Source: Actinomycetota bacterium
GTDB lineage: Bacteria > Actinomycetota > Geothermincolia > Fen-727 > Anoxymicrobiaceae
Direction of reading: 5' to 3'
Length of the DNA stretch: 64,000 bases
NCBI GenBank assembly: GCA_018831265.1
Contig: JAHJCO010000031.1
Span: 61,822 to 125,821 of the forward strand
This document shows, in pieces, positions 1-7,488 of this stretch. The translations under genes were made by a program, and so were the position numbers. Position 1 is the stretch's first letter, and the number at the start of each line of letters is the position of its first letter. The notes under the pieces were generated by a model that was given only the letters and a program-made list of their open reading frames with translations, ran no database searches and was not told where the DNA came from.

Positions 1-488
1 CCGGGGAAGTCGGTCCTGCCGATGGAGCCCCGGAAGACCAGGTCCCCGTCGAACAGGGCTTCCCCGATGAGGAAGCTCACGCTGCCGGGTGAGTGACCGG
101 GCGTGTGCAGGACCTCAATGCGCAGGCCCGCGAGCTCGAGCACCTGCCCGTCCTCCAGCGGCTCGATCTCCGGGGGGAGCCGCAGCTCCTCGATGCCCAG
201 CATCGCCAGCAGCATGGGAGGCAGGTTCTTCACGGCCTCTATCTCGACCGAGTGCAGGTACACGTCCGCCCCCGTGGCCTCGGCCACCTCGGCGGCGCCC
301 GCGATGTGGTCCGGGTGCGCGTGGGTCAGCAGCACGGCGTCCAGCGTCAACCCTTTACTCCCGAGGTACTCCAGGACGTTGCGCTCGGAGAGCCCCGGGT
401 CGATGAGCACGGCATGATCGGATGAGTTCTCCCACACCAGGTAGGTGTTGGTACCGAACGAGAAATCGGTGAACGTCTCGACCTTCAA
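1..488 (-). CDS. MBL-fold metallohydrolase (glyoxalase II-like), C-terminus beyond window edge
   Basis: The minus-strand frame reads through to base 1 without a stop, so the C-terminus lies outside the window. The translation carries the metallo-beta-lactamase zinc motif THAHPDHIAG (HxHxDH) near residue 55 and a second-shell segment HTPGHSPGS near residue 113, as in hydroxyacylglutathione-hydrolase-like enzymes. Such proteins hydrolyse thioesters or related bonds at a dinuclear metal site in the cytoplasm; the substrate cannot be told here. I chose a TTG start at 488 because GGAGGT lies about 9 bases upstream and the protein then begins exactly at the usual family N-terminus. The next gene on the same strand lies 33 bases upstream. 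Confidence 0.85.
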   Translation of the reverse strand, partial: MKVETFTDFSFGTNTYLVWENSSDHAVLIDPGLSERNVLEYLGSKGLTLDAVLLTHAHPDHIAGAAEVAEATGADVYLHSVEIEAVKNLPPMLLAMLGIEELRLPPEIEPLEDGQVLELAGLRIEVLHTPGHSPGSVSFLIGEALFDGDLVFRGSIGRTDFP

Positions 489-521
489 TCCTCTACCTCC
501 GTATCATCAGCGCGCGGCCGC

Positions 522-860
522 TCAGCGACGGCCGTGCAGCGGAGAGCCGCAGAACTGGCAGCACTCGAAGGCGCTGGGGACCGACTGTCCGCACCGCGGG
601 CACTGGATTATCTCCGGCAGATCGGACTTGCCCCCCACCCCGTAGCGCATCCTGCGGTGGCGCTCGCCGGTCAGCCGGAAGTACGCCCAGGCGAATGCCA
701 GACCGAACGGCCCGGTCAGGAACCCGATGGTGACCCAGAGCCCGTAGCTCTGGCCGTTGCTGCGGGCGAGCTCGGCGCATGTGTACATGCAGAACAGCCA
801 CACCACTATCCCGACGGATATGATCGCGATGATCTTCACATCGACGGCGGCGGGAGCCAT
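522..860 (-). CDS. Small membrane protein with C-terminal zinc ribbon
   Basis: A 112-residue protein with two hydrophobic segments (about residues 9-28 and 38-58) followed by a basic linker and a CPRCG...CCQFCG pair typical of a zinc ribbon. The four cysteines probably hold a structural zinc on the cytoplasmic side. The ATG at 860 is preceded by GAGGAGGT; a longer upstream frame exists but lacks such a site. Its start lies one base downstream of the stop of the 23-residue-repeat gene, so they are probably one operon. A protein of similar build (membrane segment plus zinc ribbon) lies at 28113-28601. Function unknown. Confidence 0.75.
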   Translation of the reverse strand: MAPAAVDVKIIAIISVGIVVWLFCMYTCAELARSNGQSYGLWVTIGFLTGPFGLAFAWAYFRLTGERHRRMRYGVGGKSDLPEIIQCPRCGQSVPSAFECCQFCGSPLHGRR

Positions 861-861
861 T

Positions 862-1806
862 CTACCTCCTCTTCTTGGCGCCCTCGAAGCTCGCTCCCCT
901 GATGCGCACCCGGCACCCCTCGAACGAACCCAGGCCGGGGATCTCGGTGTCTGTGAGCAGGACGACGCCCTCGAGCGCCCCACCGTCGCACGCGGCCTGG
1001 ATGACCTCGGAGAGCACCTTGCGGTCCGTGTGCTTCATCATACCCAGGTAGAACTCGGGGTACTCGTTGAACATCCCGGCGAACACGGCCGGATCCAGCG
1101 CCCGCAGGAGGTCCAGCGTCCAGTCCGCGTTCCTCTCGAATATCTCGGCGATCGCCTTCGGGTCGAAGCGGCTCATGAACTCGGCCACCCACTCCGGGTG
1201 CTTGTTGACCAGCAGTGCGGCCACGTCGGGGTCGGTGTGCTGCATGAGCTCGGCGATCCATTCCATGGTCTCGTTGGCGACCCCCGCGAACGACTCGGGG
1301 TCGAGGCGCCTCGTCACCTCCATCATGAACTCCGGCGTGGCGTTCATGACCCGGGCGATCGTCACGGGGTCCATGTTCTGCATGAAGGTCACCATGAAGT
1401 CGGGGTTCTTGCTGGACGCCCTGGCCATTATCGCCGGGTCGAGCTGCTCCATGATCTGCTCGATGAACTGCGGGTTCTTGTTTATCGTGTTGGAGATGAC
1501 GTCGCTGGACAGCTCCCCCAGCAGCCTGGCGTAGAACTCCGGGTTCTCGTTGAACGCCTCGGCGAGGACCTTGGGGTCCAGCGTGGACAGCGTGCCCGAG
1601 ATCATCTCCTCGCTGGACATCATGCGCCCCGCCGCCGCGCCCATCGCGCGCAGCACCTTGGCGCCGGGCGTATGGACGGGCTGCGCCGGCTCCTGCTTCA
1701 CCGGCTGCGGTTTCGCGGCCTGCTTCGCCGCCGGTTTGTTCGCCGGTTTGGCCGGCTTCCCGGCCGCCTGCTTCTTCTGCCCGTCGTTACTCGCCTTGGG
1801 ACTCAT
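862..1806 (-). CDS. Tandem 23-residue repeat protein, coupled to ferredoxin-domain gene
   Basis: A 314-residue protein without signal peptide. Residues 1-50 are a Lys/Ala/Pro-rich low-complexity linker. Residues 76-259 are eight consecutive repeats of exactly 23 residues with consensus LDPxxxAxxxNxNPEFxxxLMxx, followed by a decayed ninth unit and a compact C-terminal tail. The unit length and spacing of hydrophobic residues suggest a helical-repeat (solenoid) scaffold for protein binding. Its ATG overlaps the TGA of the upstream ferredoxin-domain gene by one base, so the two are translationally coupled and probably work together. I recognise no named family; a remote relation to other helical repeat scaffolds is possible. 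Confidence 0.75.
   Translation of the reverse strand: MSPKASNDGQKKQAAGKPAKPANKPAAKQAAKPQPVKQEPAQPVHTPGAKVLRAMGAAAGRMMSSEEMISGTLSTLDPKVLAEAFNENPEFYARLLGELSSDVISNTINKNPQFIEQIMEQLDPAIMARASSKNPDFMVTFMQNMDPVTIARVMNATPEFMMEVTRRLDPESFAGVANETMEWIAELMQHTDPDVAALLVNKHPEWVAEFMSRFDPKAIAEIFERNADWTLDLLRALDPAVFAGMFNEYPEFYLGMMKHTDRKVLSEVIQAACDGGALEGVVLLTDTEIPGLGSFEGCRVRIRGASFEGAKKRR
1030..1581 (-). repeat. Eight in-frame 69-bp units encoding 23-residue repeats
   Basis: Every unit is exactly 69 bases. Units begin L/M/T/F-D-P (LSS in unit 2), have N or H near position 11-13, an aromatic residue at position 16 and a hydrophobic pair at 20-21. The DNA is more diverged than the protein pattern, which argues for old duplications held by selection. 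Confidence 0.85.
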
Positions 1807-2744
1807 CAAACCCCACCTTCCGCCTTGTACTCCGCTTTCCCCGGTTTTTCGGCAATGAGCTTCTTGATATCGAGCGGCCCGCTCCGCCTCGGGTCCGGTT
1901 CCAGGCGGATGAGCCCGTCCGGGCAGGCCCCCTCGCAGACCCCGCATCCCATGCATACCGCCTCGTCGACAACGGCCGTCTCCTCGACGGTGACGGCCCC
2001 GAACGGGCAGATCTCCGCGCAATCCCCGCAGGCCGTGCAGTCGGCCGAGACCCGTGCGACGTAGCCGCTCGAGCAGATGATCGGTATCTTCAGCCTGTTC
2101 CACGCCTGCATCCCCAGGCAGCAGCAGGTGCAGCAGTTGCAGATGGCGTAGAACCGCCCGGCGGCCACGTCCTTGAAGTACGCCGCGTGGACGTGCCCGC
2201 GCCGGTCCTCCTCACGGAGTATCTCCACGGCCTGTTCGCTGGTAATGCGCCGTGCGTTCATGACCCCGTGCTCGACCACGAAGCTCGCGAACGGCTCCCC
2301 CACCGCCATGCACACTCCGAGCGGCTCGCAGGGGTTCTCCTGCAGGGTGCGGCAGGGGCAGTCCATGAGCGCGATGCTCTGCGGGCTCTCGAGCACTATG
2401 TCGCGGGCGACCCTGTAGGGGATGACCGTCTCCAGGTCGCGCAGCTCGATGTCCTCCTCGATGGTGACCAGCGCCTCGGCGTGCTCGAGCGGGACTATCT
2501 TGCCGTGGTAGGTGGACGTCTCGGTGGAGAACGCCTCGGTGGCGACCTTGCGGGTGAGGATGTCCAGCATGTCCTGTATCTCTTCGGGGATGGGGGTCTC
2601 AGGGGGCTTGGACACCACGCCGACCGGCTTGCCCATCGCGTATATGTAGTGGTCGACGTACCTGTAGTAGATGTAGGCGTGCGCCGCGGTCTCGGCGCTC
2701 TGCGTGCCCAGCATCTTCGACATCTTCTTGGCTGAGTCTTTCAT
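1806..2744 (-). CDS. 4Fe-4S dicluster ferredoxin-domain protein
   Basis: A 312-residue cytoplasmic protein. The C-terminal part holds two classic [4Fe-4S] motifs, CTACGDCAEICPFG and CMGCGVCEGACPDG, so it should carry electrons between two low-potential clusters. Upstream are two further cysteine groups, MDCPCRTLQENPC (about residues 125-137) and CNCCTCCCLG (about 202-211), which could bind another cluster or metal. The first ~110 residues have no recognised domain. Proteins of this build occur in syntrophic and fermentative anaerobes near acyl-CoA genes, and here a CoA transferase lies 37 bases upstream. The exact electron partner is unknown. The ATG at 2744 has only a weak ribosome site. Confidence 0.8.
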   Translation of the reverse strand: MKDSAKKMSKMLGTQSAETAAHAYIYYRYVDHYIYAMGKPVGVVSKPPETPIPEEIQDMLDILTRKVATEAFSTETSTYHGKIVPLEHAEALVTIEEDIELRDLETVIPYRVARDIVLESPQSIALMDCPCRTLQENPCEPLGVCMAVGEPFASFVVEHGVMNARRITSEQAVEILREEDRRGHVHAAYFKDVAAGRFYAICNCCTCCCLGMQAWNRLKIPIICSSGYVARVSADCTACGDCAEICPFGAVTVEETAVVDEAVCMGCGVCEGACPDGLIRLEPDPRRSGPLDIKKLIAEKPGKAEYKAEGGV

Positions 2745-2781
2745 AACATCCGTTCCACGGGTGATCCGGCCGGAGGGTCGC

Positions 2782-3960
2782 TCAGCAGATGACGCCGTCG
2801 GCCCTCAGCCTTTCTATATCGTCCGGGGAGCAGCCCAGCATGAGCAGGATCTCGTCGGTGTGCTCACCCAGCGAGGGCGCGGACCTCTCGATGCTCCACT
2901 CCCCGAGAGAGAACTTCACCGGCGCGCCGATGGTGCGCACCGTGCCGAGCTTGGGGTCCTCGACCATGGGCAGCATGCGGCGGTGTACCATCTGTGGGTC
3001 GGCGGCCGCCTCCTCCAGCGTGAGTACAGGGCTCACGCAGGTGTCCTCGCCCCCGAACACCTCCATCCACTCGGCCCTGGTCCTGCTCTTGAACGTCTCG
3101 CGCATCCGGTCGAATATCTCGTCGTACATCTCGATGCTGAACTGCCGGTCGGCGTACTCCGGGACGCCCAGAAGCTCGCAGGTCCGCCGCCAGAACTTCT
3201 CCTCGATGGCGCCAACGGCCATGTAGCCGTCGGCCGCCTCGTAGATGCTGTAGAAGGGCGCGGCGCCGTGAAGCATCTGTTCCCCCCGCCCCGGGGACGG
3301 GCCGCCGAGGAGGAAATCGCCCGTGTTTATGGTCAGCCAGGAGGCGCTACCGTCCAGCATGGAGACGTCAACGTGCTGGCCCTCGCCGGTCCGCTTCGCG
3401 TACGTATAGGCGGCGAGGATGGAGAGCGCCCCGAACATGCCGCCGGCGCCCAGGTCGGCTATCTGTACCCCGCAGATCATGGGCGGGCCGCCCTTCGGCC
3501 CGTTTATGCCCAGGACCCCGGCGTAGCCGAGGTAGTTCGCGTCGTGCCCGGCGACGTCCCGGTAGGGGCCGTCCTGCCCGTACCCGGTGATGGAGCAGTA
3601 GACGATGGCGGGGTTCACCTCGCGGATGGTGTCGAAGTCCAGGCCCAGGCGCTCCATGACCCCGGGGCGGAACTGCTCCACCAACACCTCGGCCCAGCCC
3701 GCCAGCTCGAGCAGCAGCTCGCGGCCCTCCTTGTTCTTGAGGTCGATTGCGATGGAGCGCTTGTTCCGGTTGAGCACGTGGTGGTGGATGCTCATCCCGG
3801 AATCGGTGATGGGTGGGTTCCAGCGGACGTAGTCTCCCCCCTGGGTGTCCTCGACCTTGATGACTTGAGCGCCCATGTCTGAGAGAAGCAGCGTGCAGAA
3901 CGGCCCGGGCAGCAGCCGTGTCAGGTCCAGGATCCTCATTCCCTCGAGCGGAAGCGGCAC
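2782..3960 (-). CDS. CaiB/BaiF family CoA transferase or alpha-methylacyl-CoA racemase-like enzyme
   Basis: The 392-residue protein is the usual length for class III CoA transferases. It opens with LEGMRILDLTRLLPGPFCT, contains KVE, NRNKRSIAIDLK, EQFRPGVMERLGL, GYGQDGPY and GHDANYL (residues 138-144), and QIADLGAGGMFGA. The GHDxNYL form with a later Asp is closer to alpha-methylacyl-CoA racemase than to formyl-CoA transferase, so epimerising a 2-methylacyl-CoA is as likely as moving CoA between acids. A GTG start at 3960 has AAGGAGGT just upstream. It heads the minus-strand group running down to the ferredoxin and repeat proteins, suggesting a role in acyl-CoA metabolism. Confidence 0.88.
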   Translation of the reverse strand: MPLPLEGMRILDLTRLLPGPFCTLLLSDMGAQVIKVEDTQGGDYVRWNPPITDSGMSIHHHVLNRNKRSIAIDLKNKEGRELLLELAGWAEVLVEQFRPGVMERLGLDFDTIREVNPAIVYCSITGYGQDGPYRDVAGHDANYLGYAGVLGINGPKGGPPMICGVQIADLGAGGMFGALSILAAYTYAKRTGEGQHVDVSMLDGSASWLTINTGDFLLGGPSPGRGEQMLHGAAPFYSIYEAADGYMAVGAIEEKFWRRTCELLGVPEYADRQFSIEMYDEIFDRMRETFKSRTRAEWMEVFGGEDTCVSPVLTLEEAAADPQMVHRRMLPMVEDPKLGTVRTIGAPVKFSLGEWSIERSAPSLGEHTDEILLMLGCSPDDIERLRADGVIC

Positions 3961-4117
3961 CGGTTCTACCTCCTTGAGGAGCGGCCAACGCGACGGGATA
4001 CAGTATTTCAGAAGTGCATGGGGCGTTCAATCAGTGCCGGAAGCGTGTCCGTCACGCCACGCATGGCCCCGGCCCTGTGCTACTCTGACAGTATTCCACG
4101 ACGGGGGGTGCCGGCGG

Positions 4118-4654
4118 ATGGATGCAATACCACTCATAGAGGACTACGAGTTCGAGCTCGGGGATCCCGAGTGCCTGCCGAGTGCTATGGGTCAGTTGTA
4201 CAGGGCGACCGCCCGGTTCGAAGCGGACGCGTCCGGCGTCATGCCGTACCTCAACGCCGTGCTCGATCGCGCGGACTACAGCCGGGACAACTCCTACATA
4301 AGGTGGAAGGAGTCCGTGCGGGTCTACATCCTGCGGAAGCACGAGCTGGCCCTTTCGCCCGCGAAGGATCGCGAACACGCGGTCGAGCTGATGGAGCAGA
4401 CGGTCCGCATGATAAACGACGTGTGGGCGAAGAGGGATGAGATCGAGCCGGACTACCACGAGCTCAGAATAGTGCCGGCACTCACCATCTTCCAGCTCCT
4501 GCCCCGCACGAACTGCCGGGAGTGCGGGCTCGCCTCCTGCATGGCGTTCGCGGCCGAGGTGTCCAAAGGCGAGATGCACGCCTCGGAGTGCCCTCCTCTT
4601 GCTTCGGAAGAGCACTCGGGTGAGAGGGAGCGCCTGGAAGAGCTCTGCGGCTGA
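4118..4654 (+). CDS. Fe-S cluster domain protein (CxxC-x4-C...C type)
   Basis: A 178-residue soluble protein. The C-terminal segment around Cys133, Cys136, Cys141 and Cys158 (NCRECGLASCMAFAAEV...SEC) matches the small four-cysteine [4Fe-4S] domain seen in corrinoid iron-sulfur proteins and RnfB/RsxB. The N-terminal ~120 residues look helical and are unassigned. I start at the ATG at 4118 after a GGGGGGTG stretch; the longer reading frame upstream runs through the divergent promoter region. It is transcribed away from the CoA transferase. Role as an electron carrier or cluster sensor is inference. Confidence 0.75.
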   Translation: MDAIPLIEDYEFELGDPECLPSAMGQLYRATARFEADASGVMPYLNAVLDRADYSRDNSYIRWKESVRVYILRKHELALSPAKDREHAVELMEQTVRMINDVWAKRDEIEPDYHELRIVPALTIFQLLPRTNCRECGLASCMAFAAEVSKGEMHASECPPLASEEHSGERERLEELCG

Positions 4655-4684
4655 CGCGGCGGTTCACTAAATAATGATTGAGGC

Positions 4685-4726
4685 GGGGCTCTCAGCCCCA
4701 CATTGCATCCCGGCCTGAGAGGCCGG
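4685..4726. terminator. Two adjacent GC hairpins after the Fe-S gene
   Basis: GGGGCT-CTC-AGCCCC (4685-4699) and CCGGCCT-GAG-AGGCCGG (4710-4726) form two strong stem-loops between the Fe-S gene and ispH. There is no clear T-tract, so they may be terminators or repeat hairpins. Confidence 0.4.
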
Positions 4727-4789
4727 CCAAGATCGGGGTACCGGATCGATCGGGCGGGGGTGTCACATCAGGGTCCGATAATCTATCTT

Positions 4790-5674
4790 ATGCCTATGGC
4801 ACTGCGCATCGAGGTCGCGCCCGTCTCCTCGTTCTGCCCGGGGGTCGCGCGCGCGGTGAAGACAACCGAGAAAGAGCTGGAGAAGGGCGGCAGGCCCATC
4901 TACTCCTGCGGACCCCTAATCCACAACCCCGCCGTGGTCGAAGTGCTGAGCGAGCATGGGCTGGAGATCCTGGACGAGTCGCACGAGGGTGAGCTCTCCG
5001 GCGCCACGGTGATAATCCGCTCGCACGGAATAGACTCGGCGACCGAAGAGAGGCTGTCGCGGCTCGGGGCGAGGCTCGTCGACGCCACCTGCCCGACTGT
5101 CAAGCGCGCCCAGGACGCCGCGCGCCGGTTGCTCGAGGAAAACCGGGCGGTCGTGGTAGTCGGTTCGTCAGACCACCCGGAGGTCAGGGCGATCGCAGGC
5201 AGGGCCGGCGGGCCCGTGGCCGTCGTGGCGGACGCGGCCGCGGCGCGAGAGTGGGCAGGGACCCTTGGCAAGCCCGCGCCTCCCGTCGGAGTCATCGCGC
5301 AGACCACGGTCGCGCGCGACGCCTTCCGGTCGGTGGTGGAGGCCCTGGGCGAAGCGGTCGGCGACGTGAAGGCGGTCGACACCCTGTGCACGGCCGTCGA
5401 GCAGAGGCAGGAGGAAGCGGTCGACCTGGCAGGGCGGGTGGACCTGCTGCTGGTGGTGGGGGGGCGCAACTCCAGCAACACTCGGACGCTGGCGCACTGC
5501 TGCGAGAGCGCGGGCGCGGAGACACACCTCATCGAGGACCCCGGCGAGATAGAGCTCTCCTGGCTTGCGGGTGTCGGCTCGGTCGGTGTCACGGGAGGAG
5601 CCTCCACTCCGGACTGGCTCATCGAACGCACCGTGGAACGCCTGGTCGAACTGAGCGCGGAAACAGCGGGCTGA
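4790..5674 (+). CDS. ispH: 4-hydroxy-3-methylbut-2-enyl diphosphate reductase (IspH)
   Basis: IspH carries out the last step of the MEP isoprenoid pathway, reducing HMBPP to IPP and DMAPP at a [4Fe-4S] cluster. The 294-residue protein shows the three cluster cysteines Cys16 (FCPGV), Cys101 (DATCPTV) and Cys200 (DTLCTAVEQRQ), and the substrate-site histidines in IHNP, IRSHG and SSDHPE, plus GGRNSSNT and GGASTPDWLI near the end. Start choice lies between ATG 4790 and ATG 4796; neither has a strong ribosome site, and both keep the family N-terminus. The downstream transporter starts 49 bases later on the same strand. Presence of this gene indicates the non-mevalonate route. Confidence 0.95.
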   Translation: MPMALRIEVAPVSSFCPGVARAVKTTEKELEKGGRPIYSCGPLIHNPAVVEVLSEHGLEILDESHEGELSGATVIIRSHGIDSATEERLSRLGARLVDATCPTVKRAQDAARRLLEENRAVVVVGSSDHPEVRAIAGRAGGPVAVVADAAAAREWAGTLGKPAPPVGVIAQTTVARDAFRSVVEALGEAVGDVKAVDTLCTAVEQRQEEAVDLAGRVDLLLVVGGRNSSNTRTLAHCCESAGAETHLIEDPGEIELSWLAGVGSVGVTGGASTPDWLIERTVERLVELSAETAG

Positions 5675-5723
5675 TGCGGTCCGGACCCCCTGTGTGCCTC
5701 CTCGCCGATGGCGGGAGAGCCCC

Positions 5724-6620
5724 GTGAAGAACCGATACGCCTACATCACCGTCTTCGTGACCATGGCCCTGTGGGGCTCCTACGGCGTCTTCCAGCGATG
5801 GGTCGGCCTGATCGGTAGCGAGCAGCACATCATCCTTCTGAGAAACCTGATGGGGCTGTCCGTCATCCTCACGGTGGCGCTCCTCTCGCGCCGCATGGGA
5901 CAGCTCGCGGTGAGGAAGCACTGGCCGCTGATGATAGGCAGCGGTGTTGCGGCGTCGCTGAGCATGCTTTTCAGCGCCAAGGCGATAAGCCTGCTCCCCT
6001 TGAGCCACGCGATCTTCCTGGCCTACATGTCCACGGTCATCGCCGCGTTCCTGGCGCCTCTGATACTCAAGGAGAAGCTCGAGCCGGTCACCTACGTGGC
6101 GCTGGTCATCGCGGTGGGAGGGCTGGCCCTCATCTCCTTCTCGCAGAAGGGCGCCTCGGGGAAGGAGTTCAACTTCAACGGGGTGGTATACGGTGTGCTG
6201 GCGGCGTGCTGCTACGCGGCCCTGATAATCACCCTGAAGGCCATGCGCGAGCGGCTTCCCACTATCGCCGCGTCGTTCTACCCGGGGGTAGTCAGCGTGC
6301 TGATCATGCTGCCGCTGACCGGTTTCGGCCTGCCGAAGCTCGACGGCAGGGGCTGGGCGTCGATGATGGTCATCGGGTTCCTGTTCAGCGGCGTGTTCGT
6401 GCTCATCTACGTCTGGGCCGCGAAGTACGTGAAGGCGCAGCACCTGGGCATCGTCTCCTACACCGACCCGCTCTCCGCGACCCTATGCGCCTACCTCTTC
6501 CTGGGGGAGTCGCCCTCCTGGCAGGGTCTCGTCGGCGGAGCGCTCATCGTCACGGCCGGATTGCTGGTGATAATGAAGGCCGGGGCGGGCCCCGCGGGGG
6601 ACGAGCCCGCGCCACCCTGA
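5724..6620 (+). CDS. EamA/DMT-family transporter
   Basis: A 298-residue integral membrane protein with about ten hydrophobic segments in two similar halves, as in the drug/metabolite transporter superfamily. Recognisable pieces are WGSYGVFQRW at the start, LPLSHAIFLAYMSTVIAAFLAPLILKEK in the first half, and YTDPLSATLCAYLFLGE in the second half, which correspond to the conserved ends of EamA repeats (the longest segment is described only in part by its ends). Substrate unknown. A GTG at 5724 follows GGGAG with good spacing; the ATG at 5694 is less well placed. Probably co-transcribed with ispH. Confidence 0.85.
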   Translation: MKNRYAYITVFVTMALWGSYGVFQRWVGLIGSEQHIILLRNLMGLSVILTVALLSRRMGQLAVRKHWPLMIGSGVAASLSMLFSAKAISLLPLSHAIFLAYMSTVIAAFLAPLILKEKLEPVTYVALVIAVGGLALISFSQKGASGKEFNFNGVVYGVLAACCYAALIITLKAMRERLPTIAASFYPGVVSVLIMLPLTGFGLPKLDGRGWASMMVIGFLFSGVFVLIYVWAAKYVKAQHLGIVSYTDPLSATLCAYLFLGESPSWQGLVGGALIVTAGLLVIMKAGAGPAGDEPAPP

Positions 6621-6650
6621 GGACAGAGGTTGGGGTCGAGGTGATGAATA

Positions 6651-6671
6651 GAATGGTGCCAGGCACCATTC
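6651..6671. repeat. Perfect palindrome GAATGGTGCC-A-GGCACCATTC
   Basis: A 21-base perfect palindrome with the GTGCCAGGCAC core that recurs at 20138, 28030, 28090 and 41180. It lies between two convergent genes and could form a hairpin; a second CCCGCCCC...GGGGGGG stem follows at about 6697. Confidence 0.75.
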
Positions 6672-6716
6672 GATTCACAACGGTGCGGAACTGAAGTCCC
6701 GCCCCAAGCGGGGGGG

Positions 6717-7391
6717 TCAGCCGCCGTAGGACTCCAGGCGGGCGCGGTTGGCCAGCGCGTGGGCCGCGCGGATCGGCTCGGGAAGGCGATACCCGCGGCA
6801 GCAGGCCAGCACAAGCGCGCAGGAAGACTCCGGGTCGGCGAGGTGCCCGGGGGACACGAACACCGGCTTGACCCCGTCGCGGGTCCGCAGGGCGTACCCC
6901 ACCTTCTCCTCGTTGAAGATCAGCGGCCGCTTCGCCCCCTTGCGGCGCCCGGGCTCGCGGTACTCCCCCACCAGCACCGATTTGGCTACCCCGACCGACG
7001 GAACGCTGAAGAGGAGCCCCAGGTGGCTCGCGATCCCGATCCGGCGCGGATGTGCTATGCCCTGCCCGTCCACCAGGACCGCGTCCGGGGCGTGCTTCAC
7101 GCGCTCGAATAGCGGGATCAGCGCGGGAAGCTCGCGGAAGGAGAGCAGCCCCGGAACGTAGGAAAAGGCAACGGGTGCCACGCCCGATAGCTCCTCGAGG
7201 ACCTCCATGTCTGGGAAGCTCATCACGACCAGCGAGGCGAATGTGAGCTCGTCCCCCCTGCGGTAGCTGACGTCTGCCGCAGCCACTCGTCGGATCTGCC
7301 CGAGGTCCAACGGCATATCCGCGACGACGCTGGAGGCCAGCCTCTCCTGGAGCGCGGCGGCCTCGCGGGGGGTCAGATCGCCCGGCAGCAT
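6717..7391 (-). CDS. nfi: Endonuclease V
   Basis: Endonuclease V nicks DNA near deaminated bases, chiefly deoxyinosine. The protein shows the family motifs in order: AAADVSY (metal-binding Asp), YVPGLLSFRE (wedge and catalytic Glu), VDGQGIAHPRRIGIASHLG (metal Asp and core), and SVGVAKS. Length of 224 residues from the ATG at 7391 fits the family. A longer reading frame starts at 7445, but its first codons lie inside the TGAGAA repeat element, so I prefer the internal start. Convergent with the transporter on the left. Confidence 0.9.
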   Translation of the reverse strand: MLPGDLTPREAAALQERLASSVVADMPLDLGQIRRVAAADVSYRRGDELTFASLVVMSFPDMEVLEELSGVAPVAFSYVPGLLSFRELPALIPLFERVKHAPDAVLVDGQGIAHPRRIGIASHLGLLFSVPSVGVAKSVLVGEYREPGRRKGAKRPLIFNEEKVGYALRTRDGVKPVFVSPGHLADPESSCALVLACCRGYRLPEPIRAAHALANRARLESYGG

Positions 7392-7425
7392 TCTCTTCTG
7401 CTTCACAGCGCTGATAACCTCATCG

Positions 7426-7488
7426 TGAGAAATAACCTCAACCATCTTTTCTCAGTGAATGAGAAAAGATGGTTGAGGTGGATTCTCA
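7426..7488. repeat. Inverted pair of TGAGAA...TTCTCA repeat units
   Basis: Two 29-base units (7426-7454 and 7460-7488) face each other around a 5-base spacer with only about three mismatches between arms. The same unit occurs once at 11603, and variants occur at 24747 and 36085. The right unit supplies the TGA stop codon of the MmgE/PrpD gene, and the left unit overlaps the longest possible start of endonuclease V. Confidence 0.85.

Noticed and set aside
757..2064. Long plus-strand open frame opposite the repeat protein
   Set aside because: It is the complement of genuine minus-strand genes with motifs and repeats; its translation is Arg/Gly/His-rich low-complexity with no domain. The same holds for most long opposite-strand frames, for example 33497-35866 and 25311-26009.
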